Shown here: one piece after another, positions 36,611 to 45,235 of the stretch
Position numbering within the stretch: the stretch's first letter is position 1
Layout: each line of letters starts with the position of its first letter
Assembly (NCBI RefSeq): GCF_001661595.2
Contig: NZ_LYPF02000010.1
Location: 62,001 to 126,000, forward strand
Reading direction: 5' to 3'
From: Crocinitomix algicola
Lineage (GTDB): Bacteria; Bacteroidota; Bacteroidia; Flavobacteriales_D; Crocinitomicaceae
DNA length: 64,000 bases
The notes under the pieces: model-generated
Databases searched by the model: none
Told to the model about the DNA's origin: nothing
Seen by the model: only the letters and a program-made list of their open reading frames with translations
Translations under genes and position numbers: made by a program

Positions 36611-36838
36611 TTACTTTTTATTTCGAGCATCCCGTTCAGCTTCACTTTTCTCAAGTTTCTTTCGTAAAAATCGACGAGTAAGCGCCATAAATGCTGTAAG
36701 CACTGGTACTAATAGAAAGACACCCCAGCTATTAAAACCTTCGATAATTATAAAAACCACTACAGCTATCAATGTTACTGCTGTCATTAACCACCAGAAT
36801 TTCTCTAGTATTGAATTCATTTTAGCCAAACTACTCAT
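36611..36838 (-). CDS. Small two-span membrane protein
   Basis: A 75-residue protein with two hydrophobic helices (~16-33, 'LMTAVTLIAVVVFIII', and ~38-54, 'WGVFLLVPVLTAFMAL') and a strongly basic/acidic charged tail ('RRFLRKKLEKSEAERDARNKK'), the tail probably cytoplasmic. The ATG at 36838 overlaps the end of lptC by eight bases, so it is the last gene of the coaX-lptC unit; a second ATG at 36820 is possible. Unknown function. Confidence 0.6.
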   Translation of the reverse strand: MSSLAKMNSILEKFWWLMTAVTLIAVVVFIIIEGFNSWGVFLLVPVLTAFMALTRRFLRKKLEKSEAERDARNKK

Positions 36839-37412
36839 TTATTGTATCGTTTTCAATTATTGTTTCAACGCGAACTTTATGTGCGTTATAATCTGTAAAA
36901 TTCTCATCTGTATCTAGACCATACCCCCAAACCTCAGTCTTATCTCCTATAATATTGAATTGTTTATCTGTTTTTACCCGTTTCTCTTTTTGATCCCAAT
37001 ACAATTCCTCGGTTTTTAAGGTTTGATTTTTATCATAATTAGTAAAGATAACGTTATTCTTAGCGATGATTAATTTTTCACGATCCCTCATTTCGCCGTA
37101 ATCAGCTGTTAACTTCGACACAATCGAATCTTTTGCTTTGTAAAAATTAACGGTAAAACCATCTTTAAACACCGTAATATCTTTAGGCTCACCAAATTTT
37201 TCCACCCGCGTTGCGATAATTTCATAGTTCACAACACCAGAATCTGAATAAAGTGTGTGCATATGATTAACTATCTCATCGGGCGATTCATCCGTTGCCG
37301 TCACCGTTTTTATGGTCTCCAAATCATTCTCACAAGAAAAAAGCACTCCCACCAAAGAAAAGGCGAGAATGCTTTTATAAATTTTATATTTTACTGTTAA
37401 GCCGTTTAGCAT
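36831..37412 (-). CDS. lptC: LPS export periplasmic protein LptC
   Basis: A 193-residue protein with an N-terminal hydrophobic segment ending 'VLFSCEND', so this version looks lipidated, as is usual in Bacteroidota. The LptC/DUF1239 beta-jellyroll follows: 'NYEIIATRVEKFGEPKDITVFKDGFTVNFY', 'SKLTADYGEMRDREKLIIAKNNVIFTN', 'LKTEELYWDQKEKRVKTDKQFNI'. LptC receives LPS from LptBFG and hands it to LptA. The ATG overlaps the stop of the TPR gene (TAATG). Confidence 0.87.
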   Translation of the reverse strand: MLNGLTVKYKIYKSILAFSLVGVLFSCENDLETIKTVTATDESPDEIVNHMHTLYSDSGVVNYEIIATRVEKFGEPKDITVFKDGFTVNFYKAKDSIVSKLTADYGEMRDREKLIIAKNNVIFTNYDKNQTLKTEELYWDQKEKRVKTDKQFNIIGDKTEVWGYGLDTDENFTDYNAHKVRVETIIENDTINE

Positions 37413-38743
37413 TAAAATTTAGCCGTAACAGATTCTCCCCAACACGATAAAGAAACACTATTTCCTTCACTTACACCTTCATCAAAAGCTTCGTTTACTG
37501 ATGGTGCTCGATCTAAAAATTTACCGCTGCTCACACCTGTTTTACCTGCTGCGATTGCTCTTTGCACGTATACATTTGCCAACCAGTTATTCGCTTTACG
37601 CGCAAATGTAGATTCTCCACAATCATTCGCTGTTGCTGCAATTGAATTTGCACATATCATTAAAGCATCCCCTTGATATTCACCTGCACCTACTGTTTTT
37701 GCAGTGTTGAATGCCGAACGATAAGAACGTGCTTTGTACTGCTCATTTGCAAGACTTAAAAGGTACTTGTTTTTGTTTTCTCCATCAGCCTCTAATTCAA
37801 CTGCTTTTTGGAAATACTCAACTGCTTTACTGTGGTTATCAGTACTCGACGCATAAGAACCTCCGAAGAAATAAGCATCTGCTGTAGGATCTATAGAAAT
37901 CAATGTATCAACAAACATTCCATACACTTCATTAGATTGACATTTCTTTTGATCCATCAAACCTAAATAATTATTCACTTTTTTCTTTTTTGCTTCAATC
38001 TCTTGCGGTAACGTATTTAATTTTTCTTTAAATACCCCAACTAATACATCGCAATCATTTGCTACTTTTAAGAAATACTTGTCAATAAAGTTTTGAGCAC
38101 TTGTTTGACGTTTTACTTCATTTTTATCTGCTGCTTTTTCCGCAGCCTTTTTTGCTGTAGAAACATATTCAGACAAGGTAATATACTCTTCAATTACCAT
38201 TGTTCGCGCTTCTTCTTTATTTTCCGGTTCAGCTTTATTAAACTTGTTGATCAACAAATGCTTGAAATATTGAATGATATGTGTTGATTTTGCATCCGCT
38301 TTTAAGGTATGTATACTTGCTCCGAACAAAGAATCAATTTTATCAATATCCTCAGATTTATCAGACATCAACTTAGCAGCGTAATCAGCTGTCCAAGAAG
38401 GGTCATTTTCAACTAACATTCTTCGCTCATAAATGATATTCATTGTATCATTAATATTTGCAATTCGCTCTTCAGAAATACCTTCCTCTTTTTCTAACTT
38501 AGAATAAAGGTAACGACCATTGAAATAGAATTTAGCATCTAGGCCATCAGTACCACAAGCATCTATTGCTTTTGTCCAGAACATTGCTGCATCGTTGTAC
38601 ATTTTTTGTTGCAAATATCTGTAATACAAACTTTTCATTTGCGCACAATCATCACCTGACTCTGTTGTTTCTTCTTGAGCGAAGACACCTCCACCCATTA
38701 AAAGGGTTAATATAAATGTTCCTAATAATCCTTTAAGTTTCAT
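37412..38743 (-). CDS. Exported TPR-like protein of the coaX-lptC locus
   Basis: A 443-residue protein with a signal peptide (ending 'GGGVFAQ'). Helical repeats include a clear TPR at 'YFFGGSYASSTDNHSKAVEYFQKAVELEADG', and a Lys/Glu-rich coiled region lies at ~180-260. It is located between an outer-membrane protein gene and lptC, overlapping lptC; this neighbourhood is conserved in Bacteroidota and suggests a periplasmic role in envelope assembly. No enzymatic motifs. Confidence 0.75.
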   Translation of the reverse strand: MKLKGLLGTFILTLLMGGGVFAQEETTESGDDCAQMKSLYYRYLQQKMYNDAAMFWTKAIDACGTDGLDAKFYFNGRYLYSKLEKEEGISEERIANINDTMNIIYERRMLVENDPSWTADYAAKLMSDKSEDIDKIDSLFGASIHTLKADAKSTHIIQYFKHLLINKFNKAEPENKEEARTMVIEEYITLSEYVSTAKKAAEKAADKNEVKRQTSAQNFIDKYFLKVANDCDVLVGVFKEKLNTLPQEIEAKKKKVNNYLGLMDQKKCQSNEVYGMFVDTLISIDPTADAYFFGGSYASSTDNHSKAVEYFQKAVELEADGENKNKYLLSLANEQYKARSYRSAFNTAKTVGAGEYQGDALMICANSIAATANDCGESTFARKANNWLANVYVQRAIAAGKTGVSSGKFLDRAPSVNEAFDEGVSEGNSVSLSCWGESVTAKF

Positions 38744-38767
38744 CTCTTTTCTTATTCTAGTTATTGT

Positions 38768-40228
38768 TTAATCGTATTTTCGTTTTAAAAACCAGAGACT
38801 GTTTCTTTGTGGTGTGATAGCTACTCCAAAGAAAACTCCCATGTATCGTTCCTCTAATAAACCTCCATTGGTTGTTCCTAGTTTTCCTAAATTGACCCCT
38901 AAGTTAATATTCGTATTTGAATTACCTGTTAGAATCGGTAAGCCTAATCCAAAACTCATGCCATAATTGTCTAATCCGACTTCTGTACCAGTATTATCAC
39001 TCAACTTCAATTCTGTTTGAGCATAATTAAATCCGATACGATAGTGCATGCGTGAAAAGAAGTTATTATCTGGATCATAAGCTGCTGCGCCCCACTTTGG
39101 GGTCCATTCCATACCCAAACCAATTGCCATTCGATCTTGTAACCCCGCATTCACCTCTTCATTTTCAAAAGAAGTTGAAAAAGTGGACCATCTTTCCATT
39201 TTCACATCACCGGCAAATTTAATAAGCGAGCCTGTTTGAAAAGGTCTTAAGCGATATTCGAAACCAAGGCCAAAAGACTCCGGTTTTTTAATGGTTCCTT
39301 GCTTATCGGTAATTAATTCAATTGTATCAACCACTAAAACACTTTCTCCTTTATAATAACTACCGATGTATGACTTTGAAAACAAATCTTGATAAGCCCT
39401 TACGTTACTCTCAGGCGCATAAGTAGCACCAATTGCCAATACTCTACTGTATGACCCTGATTCAAAACCAATTTGATAATTCACACCTAATTCATAAGCC
39501 AATCCAGAAACTCTCAAACCTGTTTCTACTCTTGAATTTAAGGTAGAAGAACTTGACGGAACCAACTCAGAAGACCTTATTTGTTGTGATGTTCCAAATA
39601 AATAATTCCCATTAACACCAATTGATAAGGTATGAATTTTCTTTCCAACAATTGGTTTATTAATTTTTGTTTTGATCGAATCAAAAATAGTTTGTGTCTG
39701 ATAAACTGTATCTGTTATTTTAATATTTAGAGGTCGATAAGCTATCCCAAAATTCGCAATTCGAATTCCACCAGCACCTTCACTCACCATTTGGTGGGTT
39801 GTATCTTCATCTTCTATCTCATACTGTGTGATTGTATACCCCGTAAAGGTATAAGGTTTAATTCCGACACCTACTCCCCAATGCTTTTTAATGGGCAAAC
39901 CTAATTGAAACTGATTCAAACCAAATGTCGATTTATTTGCGGCATCTGTTTCCGTAGAAAAGGTTGAAAAACGTCCACTCATTCCAATTTGAAACACAGG
40001 TCGATAACGCCCAATGAATGAATAAGAGGCTGGGTTATTAGAGTTGACGAGTGCAGAATCAGTTATTGCCATTGAAACTCCACCCATTGAAGAGAAAGTT
40101 GCAAATCCTTCATAATTGCGTTCACCAAGACCGTATATACTGTAGGGAGATTGCGTTCCTTTTTGCGCTATCACAAAATTTGCGAATAGACTGAACAGAA
40201 CAATTAGTGTAGCTTTACTCTTCAACAT
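38768..40228 (-). CDS. Predicted outer-membrane beta-barrel protein (FadL-like look)
   Basis: A 486-residue protein with a signal peptide (ending 'FVIAQ'). The mature N-terminus 'GTQSPYSIYGLGERN' and 'GGVSMAITDSALVNSNNPASYSF' are characteristic of a Bacteroidota outer-membrane protein family found next to coaX. Further strands carry alternating pattern ('FGLGFEYRLRPFQTGSLIKFAGDV', 'YRIGFNYAQTELKL', 'MSFGLGLPIL'). The 'NPA' motif near the N-terminus recalls FadL/OmpP1-type channels, but transport of lipids is not shown. Its start overlaps coaX by 14 bases. Confidence 0.75.
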   Translation of the reverse strand: MLKSKATLIVLFSLFANFVIAQKGTQSPYSIYGLGERNYEGFATFSSMGGVSMAITDSALVNSNNPASYSFIGRYRPVFQIGMSGRFSTFSTETDAANKSTFGLNQFQLGLPIKKHWGVGVGIKPYTFTGYTITQYEIEDEDTTHQMVSEGAGGIRIANFGIAYRPLNIKITDTVYQTQTIFDSIKTKINKPIVGKKIHTLSIGVNGNYLFGTSQQIRSSELVPSSSSTLNSRVETGLRVSGLAYELGVNYQIGFESGSYSRVLAIGATYAPESNVRAYQDLFSKSYIGSYYKGESVLVVDTIELITDKQGTIKKPESFGLGFEYRLRPFQTGSLIKFAGDVKMERWSTFSTSFENEEVNAGLQDRMAIGLGMEWTPKWGAAAYDPDNNFFSRMHYRIGFNYAQTELKLSDNTGTEVGLDNYGMSFGLGLPILTGNSNTNINLGVNLGKLGTTNGGLLEERYMGVFFGVAITPQRNSLWFLKRKYD

Positions 40229-40934
40229 TATACTTTAAAATTTCATTTAACCCATAGAGTGTCAAATTAGAATCTGCAAAGATGGTATTTTTATAACGCT
40301 TATCAAAGTATTTTAAATCTCCTCCGCTCATAAAAATTGTTAATTCACCAAATTGTTCCTGATAACGTTCAATAAACCCATTTATTTCATGAAGAATAGC
40401 ATGTTGTACTCCGTTCATCATGCTCGTCACTGTCGTATCACCATATCCAAAGTCGAAAATTTCAGGTTGTATTAAAGGTAATTTGTCTGTGAATTCGTGC
40501 AAAGCCCGGTACCTCATCTTAAGTCCTGGACTGATGTTCCCGCCAAGATAAACACCTTCACCATTGACAATATCATACTTGATACAAGTTCCTAAATCAA
40601 TCGCCAAAGAAGCCGCATTTGGATTTTTTCTCCAAACAGCAACCGCATTAGCAATTCTATCCTTCCCTAAAGTTTTAGGCGTTTTATAAGCGATATGAAC
40701 AGGAAGCTTGATGTGTTTATCAAATGCGACTGTATTTAAATGAGAAAATTGCAGATTATCATTGGTAACAGATGAAATTAAACAAAAATCACCTGGATTG
40801 GTATGCTCATTTACCCATTGATTAATTTCATTTATAGCCGTTTTTTGGAAAGATTTCTTTCTTACGACCTCTTTTTCTTCATTAAATAAGGCCAATTTTG
40901 TTGCCGTATTTCCTTGGTCAACTATCAGATTCAT
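40215..40934 (-). CDS. coaX: Type III pantothenate kinase
   Basis: A 239-residue CoaX: 'NLIVDQGNTATKLALF' (P-loop like Asp motif), 'GKDRIANAVAVWRKNP', 'SLAIDLGTCIKYDIV' and 'YLGGNISPGLKMRYRAL' are the family's conserved blocks. It phosphorylates pantothenate, the first step of CoA synthesis, and is insensitive to CoA feedback. The ATG at 40934 is used; the longer GTG frame (40952) would include the putative -7 box. First gene of the coaX-OMP-TPR-lptC-small protein unit. Confidence 0.92.
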   Translation of the reverse strand: MNLIVDQGNTATKLALFNEEKEVVRKKSFQKTAINEINQWVNEHTNPGDFCLISSVTNDNLQFSHLNTVAFDKHIKLPVHIAYKTPKTLGKDRIANAVAVWRKNPNAASLAIDLGTCIKYDIVNGEGVYLGGNISPGLKMRYRALHEFTDKLPLIQPEIFDFGYGDTTVTSMMNGVQHAILHEINGFIERYQEQFGELTIFMSGGDLKYFDKRYKNTIFADSNLTLYGLNEILKYNVEE

Positions 40935-40939
40935 AAGCA

Positions 40940-40947
40940 CAAAGTTG
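40940..40947 (-). promoter_or_regulatory. -7-like box of coaX, five bases from the ATG
   Basis: Minus-strand CAACTTTG differs from TAnnTTTG only at the first base. It sits five bases before the ATG at 40934, matching the short-leader arrangement seen at other genes in this window. No -33 element seen. Confidence 0.35.
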
Positions 40948-41000
40948 AACACAATTTATTAAACCGAGATATTTTTTAGAAAAAATTATTGTTAAATCTA

Positions 41001-41029
41001 TTGTACATTAAAAATCCTTACTATCTTTG
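41001..41029 (+). promoter_or_regulatory. Promoter of tRNA-Phe
   Basis: TTG at 41001-41003 and an exact TATCTTTG at 41022-41029 with an 18-base spacer: the best two-part Bacteroidota promoter in the window. The tRNA starts 38 bases after the box. Confidence 0.7.
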
Positions 41030-41066
41030 CGCCTGTCTTTACAAAACGGTAAGACAATTAAAGGAT

Positions 41067-41139
41067 GGTGATATAGCTCAGTTGGTAGAGCAATGGACTG
41101 AAAATCCATGTGTCGGGGGTTCAAATCCCTCTATCACCA
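41067..41139 (+). tRNA. tRNA-Phe (anticodon GAA)
   Basis: Full cloverleaf: acceptor GGTGATA (41067-41073) with TATCACC (41132-41138), D-arm GCTC/GAGC, anticodon stem ATGGA/TCCAT with loop CTGAAAA (anticodon GAA), variable loop, and T-arm GGGGG/CCCTC with loop TTCAAAT. The discriminator base is A at 41139; CCA is not encoded. 73 bases long. Confidence 0.97.
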
Positions 41140-41151
41140 CTAATAGAATTA

Positions 41152-41178
41152 AGCTCGATCGTTGATCGGGCTTTTTTT
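41152..41178 (+). terminator. Terminator of tRNA-Phe
   Basis: A nine-base stem AGCTCGATC (41152-41160) with GATCGGGCT (41164-41172), one G-T pair, loop GTT, followed by a T-run, 13 bases after the tRNA. Confidence 0.9.
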
Positions 41179-41288
41179 GTGCCCAATGTTTTATGAATTA
41201 TTTTATAAATGAGTCAAGAATATGATCGAAGGGAATTAGGTTTTAAAGCTTTTCCTTATCGATGACAACAATCCTGTCCGTTTGAAAA

Positions 41289-42716
41289 TTACTTTTGAAA
41301 TTGAATTGTAAATTTTGTTCCGTGATTAACTTTACTTTGTACCTTAATTTTTGCGCCATGTTCTTCTAAAATATTTTTAGAATTTGCCATACCGAGACCT
41401 AAACCTCCTTGTTTACTCGTATAAAATGGCTCAAATAATTGGTCAATGATTTCATTGTTCATGCCAATACCGTTATCCGTTATCTCAACGTTGACAAAGT
41501 TATCGTCTTCGGATACGGCTATTACTAACTTTGGATTTTCAGTTGTTTCGAGAGCTTCAGTAGCATTGATAATAATATTTGTGAAAACAACTTGAATTTT
41601 TTCTTGATCCAAACGCAAATGATGTTCGTGATCATCAATTTTAAGTGTACAGTCAATACCTTTTAGAAGAATTCTATCCTTACAATGTTCATAGGCATTT
41701 TGGATAATTTTCTTCAAGGATTGATTGGTAAACTGAAAATCAGGATCAAGCGTATTGTTTAAAAACTTATCAATTAAAGCCGAAATCCTAAGCGCATTCC
41801 TATGTACAACACCTAACATCACCATTGCATCCGAATTCGATTTTAAATCATCCTTCATTTCCTCCGTTGCCAACACTATATTTGTTAAAGGATTGCGGAC
41901 TTCATGACCAATTATTCTTGCCATGCGCTGGATTAATGAAATTTTTTCGTTTGCATAAAGTTTTTCTCTGACTTTTTCTAGCTCAGTCACATCATGAATA
42001 ACGACTTGAAAATCAGCATTATCTTTTGCATCTAAAATTCGCGAAATAGCAATATAAACTTCTAGAATTTCACCATTAAAATTTCGTAATTTGGTGCGAT
42101 TTATATTACGCATATTTACCCCGGACAAGGCTGAAAAAAAATTTTTATAATTCTCATCAACAAATAGTGATCTAAAATCCAAATTGCCCTCCTCTTTAAT
42201 TCCAATTAAATCTCTAAAGCTTTGATTAGCCATTAAAATTTGATGATTTTCGTCTGCCGTAAAAACAGCTTCAAGACTGTTGTGTATGAGGTTATGGTAT
42301 TTTTCGCGTTCGTTTCGTGATTGAATCTTAAAAGTATTCATTTGAAGACTGTAACGAATAGCTCGACTCAAAATTGACTGATTGATATCTTCCTTCTTCA
42401 AATAATCGTCCAAATCAAATCGTGCTGCAATATCTTTAAGAACTCCCTCATCTTGCCCGCTAATTAGAATGACAGGCACAAAATCTTTCACATAATTTAA
42501 ATCCTTTAAAAAGTCTTCAACAGTATGCTCACCAACAAAATAATCCAGAAAACACAAATCGATACTTTGCGACAAAACTATTGAGCGACCCATTTCAAAA
42601 GAATCTGCTTCAACCACTTTTACCTGCCAATCGTCCAATTGTAAAAGATGCGCTTTTAGATAAAGCAAATCACTTTTGCCGTCTTCAACTATTAAGATTG
42701 TAATTTTTCTTTTCAT
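41289..42716 (-). CDS. Hybrid sensor kinase: receiver-PAS-histidine kinase
   Basis: A 475-residue soluble protein. An N-terminal receiver domain (~5-120) has phospho-acceptor D58 ('LCFLDYF'). A PAS domain (~135-250) is followed by HisKA with 'IIGHEVRNPLTNI' (H271) and HATPase with 'NIIINATEAL', 'DNGIGM', 'LFEPFYTSKQGGLGLGM'. All kinase residues are present. No membrane span, so it senses an internal signal or is driven by phosphotransfer into its receiver. It is divergent (215-base gap) from the YtxH cluster, which carries a stand-alone receiver and an NtrC-type regulator, so a phosphorelay among these three is likely. Confidence 0.9.
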   Translation of the reverse strand: MKRKITILIVEDGKSDLLYLKAHLLQLDDWQVKVVEADSFEMGRSIVLSQSIDLCFLDYFVGEHTVEDFLKDLNYVKDFVPVILISGQDEGVLKDIAARFDLDDYLKKEDINQSILSRAIRYSLQMNTFKIQSRNEREKYHNLIHNSLEAVFTADENHQILMANQSFRDLIGIKEEGNLDFRSLFVDENYKNFFSALSGVNMRNINRTKLRNFNGEILEVYIAISRILDAKDNADFQVVIHDVTELEKVREKLYANEKISLIQRMARIIGHEVRNPLTNIVLATEEMKDDLKSNSDAMVMLGVVHRNALRISALIDKFLNNTLDPDFQFTNQSLKKIIQNAYEHCKDRILLKGIDCTLKIDDHEHHLRLDQEKIQVVFTNIIINATEALETTENPKLVIAVSEDDNFVNVEITDNGIGMNNEIIDQLFEPFYTSKQGGLGLGMANSKNILEEHGAKIKVQSKVNHGTKFTIQFQK

Positions 42717-42782
42717 TAATGTCTAAGATACGGGTTCCTGTCTTTTTCAAGCATTTTCTATTGAATAATGAGGAAAAAAATC

Positions 42783-42793
42783 ACACTAAGTGT
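42783..42793. promoter_or_regulatory. Palindrome in the kinase/YtxH divergent gap
   Basis: ACACTAAGTGT is a perfect 5+1+5 palindrome lying 67 bases from the kinase start and 139 from the YtxH start. It is the only clear dyad in this control region and could be an operator. I saw no sigma-54 GG-N10-GC site in the gap by eye. Confidence 0.25.
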
Positions 42794-42931
42794 AGAAAAA
42801 ATTCCCCAAAACACCCAACCTTTCAAACCTTTAAAAAACTCATAAACCTAATTATCAATGTTTTGCATGTTTTACGGGAAATCGGAATAGAAATTGAATA
42901 TTAATAATCAAATCTTAAAAACACAATAAAA

Positions 42932-43249
42932 ATGAAGAATAGCACAAAGAATATTTTAGTAGCAGGACTCGGAGGAATTGCAGTAGGCGCGTTAGCAGGA
43001 ATTTTATTTGCACCTGCATCAGGAAAAGAAACGAGAGAAGCGATTAAATCAAAAACAACCGACTTATCCGACGAAGTTTCCAACAAAATTAATGCGTTAA
43101 AAGGTTGCGCAACAGAAACAGATCCAGCGGAAATTATAGCGGATTTAAAAGCAAAAGTGGCGGCAAAGTTCAAGTCAGGAAAATCAGAAGTAAAAGACAA
43201 CTTACTTGAACAAATTCAAACCTTAGAAGAAGCAATTAAGAAGGCGTAA
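42932..43249 (+). CDS. YtxH domain-containing protein
   Basis: A 105-residue protein: a short polar start, one glycine/alanine-rich membrane helix ('VAGLGGIAVGALAGILFAPASG'), the family's 'GKETREAI' and then a long charged helix likely to form a coiled coil. YtxH proteins are small general-stress membrane proteins; their molecular role is unknown. First gene of a tight six- or seven-gene run; only one base separates it from the next. Confidence 0.85.
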   Translation: MKNSTKNILVAGLGGIAVGALAGILFAPASGKETREAIKSKTTDLSDEVSNKINALKGCATETDPAEIIADLKAKVAAKFKSGKSEVKDNLLEQIQTLEEAIKKA

Positions 43250-43250
43250 A

Positions 43251-43613
43251 ATGGCATTAAACGAGCACATACAAAATATCGCCAATAAGGCGGAACAATA
43301 TGCCGAAGCTAAATTTGAAGAAGCAAGTTTAAACACGGTAGAGCAATCGGTGAATATTCTATCCAGTATTTTAGTTTGGTTCATTATTTCAGGGGTTGCT
43401 CTACTGACTTTAGCCGGATTATCTATAGTATGCTTCTACCTATTAGCAAATTGGCTAGAAAGTGAACTTGGAGCCAGCCTCATTATATTCGGTTTTTTCG
43501 CTTTAACGACTTGCATCTTAATCTTCAATTATAAAAAGCTACTCACAAAGCCCGTTAAAAACTTTTTATTGGGTCAATACCTGAGTGATTACAAAATGAA
43601 AAATGATGGATAA
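43251..43613 (+). CDS. Holin-X/Phage_holin_3_6-like membrane protein
   Basis: A 120-residue protein: an amphipathic, charged N-terminal helix (1-30), two hydrophobic spans (~38-62 and ~72-92) and a basic tail. The layout is that of the 'phage holin family' / Holin-X proteins that in free-living bacteria accompany YtxH and are not linked to lysis. Likely helps remodel or protect the membrane under stress. Its end overlaps the next small gene by 11 bases. Confidence 0.7.
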   Translation: MALNEHIQNIANKAEQYAEAKFEEASLNTVEQSVNILSSILVWFIISGVALLTLAGLSIVCFYLLANWLESELGASLIIFGFFALTTCILIFNYKKLLTKPVKNFLLGQYLSDYKMKNDG

Positions 43614-43800
43614 TATAGAGAAGTTCGAAAAAATGAAAGAAATAAGTCGATTGAGAGGCGAATACTATAAACAAGAGTTACTTGATTTGGTTGGCTTCAA
43701 AAAGGACAATATCCCTGAAGGGAACAAAACCCTTGGATGGTTAAATGCTAGTAAACTAGGATTTGATCTTTATAAACAAATAAAAAAACTCATCGAATAA
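43603..43800 (+). CDS. Small cytoplasmic protein of the stress cluster
   Basis: A 65-residue, charged protein with no membrane span or known motif; the second half ('LGWLNASKLGFDLYKQIKKLIE') may form an amphipathic helix that could contact the membrane or partner proteins. Overlap with the holin-like gene and a three-base gap to the permease gene show it belongs to the operon. The start could be either of two adjacent ATGs (43603 or 43606). Confidence 0.6.
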   Translation: MMDNIEKFEKMKEISRLRGEYYKQELLDLVGFKKDNIPEGNKTLGWLNASKLGFDLYKQIKKLIE

Positions 43801-43803
43801 AAC

Positions 43804-44826
43804 ATGCTCACAAAAAACCTATACAGAACTATCATCATTTCGGCGCTGATAGTGGTTACCATCTATTATTCGCAGATGTTGATAATGCCCATCATATTTA
43901 GTGCACTTTGCGCCATGTTTATTCATCCTTGGGTAAAAAAACTAGAATCAATAGGATTACCATTATCACTTGCAAGTCTAATTGTTGTTGTAGGAATTGG
44001 AGCAATAATGTCTGGAATCGCGATTTTAATGGTACTGCAAGGAACGACTATCATTTCATCTTTACCAACCGAACATGTCGAAGAATTTGCAAATCATCCA
44101 CTGGCAAAAATTGACAATAATGTCCCCTTTGACTTAAGTCAGTATTCAAATGAATTTACGGCTTTTCTTGACACTTCTAAATCCAAAATAATGAGTTTCG
44201 TTCCTGAAACATTACTCAGTATTAACGATGGTATTTTCTTTCTATTAACCTGTCCGGTTTATATTTATTTCATGCTTGTTTGCAGGTCTTCGATTCGGTC
44301 TTTCTACTACAGCAGTTTCAAAAAGAAAAACCGACACATCGCAAATCGGATCCTTACCCAAGTTGAGATTGTATATGTTGAATACTTAAGAGGTTTATTT
44401 TTTGTTATTGTTATTGTTGGCGGTTTAACAGGGCTTGGACTCTATCTATTGGGAATTAAATATGCTTTTTTCCTGGGAGCACTATCCGGCCTTTTAACAT
44501 TAGTACCTTACGTTGGAGTAGTGGTCAGTGCGTTAATTCCATTAATTATTGCTTTGTTAACAAAAGACAGCATTTGGTACGGTGCCGGTGTTATAGGAAT
44601 CTATGCCCTTATTCAATTTTTGGAAGGAAATATCATTACCCCAAAAATAATGGGTAGTCAAGTTGGAATTAATCCCTTGATGGTTATTATGGGAATCGTT
44701 ATTTTTGGAGCAATTGGTGGAATAATTGGGATGTTATTAACAATACCTATATTGGCATTAATCAAGACAGTTGCCTATTATATCCCTTCATGGAAACCCT
44801 TGAGGCTGCTACTTTTGGTGAATTAA
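43804..44826 (+). CDS. AI-2E/PerM family permease-like protein
   Basis: A 340-residue membrane protein of the AI-2E (TqsA/PerM/YdiK) family: seven to eight spans, 'MPIIFSALCAMFIHPWVKKLE' near the start, 'YIYFMLVCR' and the conserved end pattern 'LLTLVPYVGVVVSALIPLIIALL' and 'NIITPKIMGSQVGINPLMVI'. Family members export AI-2 or act in Na+/H+ exchange; the substrate here cannot be told. Located within the YtxH operon, so possibly part of an envelope-stress or osmotic response. Confidence 0.85.
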   Translation: MLTKNLYRTIIISALIVVTIYYSQMLIMPIIFSALCAMFIHPWVKKLESIGLPLSLASLIVVVGIGAIMSGIAILMVLQGTTIISSLPTEHVEEFANHPLAKIDNNVPFDLSQYSNEFTAFLDTSKSKIMSFVPETLLSINDGIFFLLTCPVYIYFMLVCRSSIRSFYYSSFKKKNRHIANRILTQVEIVYVEYLRGLFFVIVIVGGLTGLGLYLLGIKYAFFLGALSGLLTLVPYVGVVVSALIPLIIALLTKDSIWYGAGVIGIYALIQFLEGNIITPKIMGSQVGINPLMVIMGIVIFGAIGGIIGMLLTIPILALIKTVAYYIPSWKPLRLLLLVN

Positions 44827-44838
44827 AACAAAGGCATT

Positions 44839-45204
44839 ATGGTAAAAAACATATTAATAGTTGACGATGAAGAGGATATTTGCTATTTGCTAAAAAGTAT
44901 TTTGAAACGGCAAACAGATGCAAAAATAGATATTGCGAATTCGTGTAAAACTGGGGAACATTTATTGTCTAAACAGTCTTATGATTTAGCGTTTTTAGAT
45001 ATGCAATTAGGAGATGGAACTGGAGCGGATTTGATCCATTTTATTAAAAATGAATCGAACCAAAACCCTTTTATCGCTGTTATTAGTGCACATACTACCA
45101 GCGCTGATATTCAAAAAGTAAAAGATTTATCCGTTCATGAGTTTATTCAAAAACCATTATCCCGAGAAAAAATTATAAATTGTTATTTAGCAGCAGCTGG
45201 TTAG
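44839..45204 (+). CDS. Single-domain response regulator
   Basis: A 121-residue receiver with the acidic pair 'DDEED' (9-13), phospho-acceptor D54 ('LAFLDMQLGDG'), a Ser in the switch position ('AVISAH') and the invariant Lys ('IQKPLS'). No output domain, so it probably shuttles phosphate or works by protein binding. It lies between the permease and the NtrC-type regulator. Confidence 0.9.
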   Translation: MVKNILIVDDEEDICYLLKSILKRQTDAKIDIANSCKTGEHLLSKQSYDLAFLDMQLGDGTGADLIHFIKNESNQNPFIAVISAHTTSADIQKVKDLSVHEFIQKPLSREKIINCYLAAAG

Positions 45205-45235
45205 ACAGAATTAAAACAATACAAGTATATCACAT

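Noticed and set aside
42717-42931. Sigma-54 promoter for the YtxH operon
   Set aside because: Read by eye on both strands; no GG-N10-GC site found. TTTTGCAT occurs but without GG at the right distance.
43251-43613. Phage holin as sign of a prophage remnant
   Set aside because: No other phage gene is near; the gene sits in a stress operon behind YtxH, a common bacterial arrangement.
43804-44826. Quorum-sensing (AI-2) system
   Set aside because: The family name does not prove AI-2 transport, and no luxS or AI-2 receptor gene is present here.
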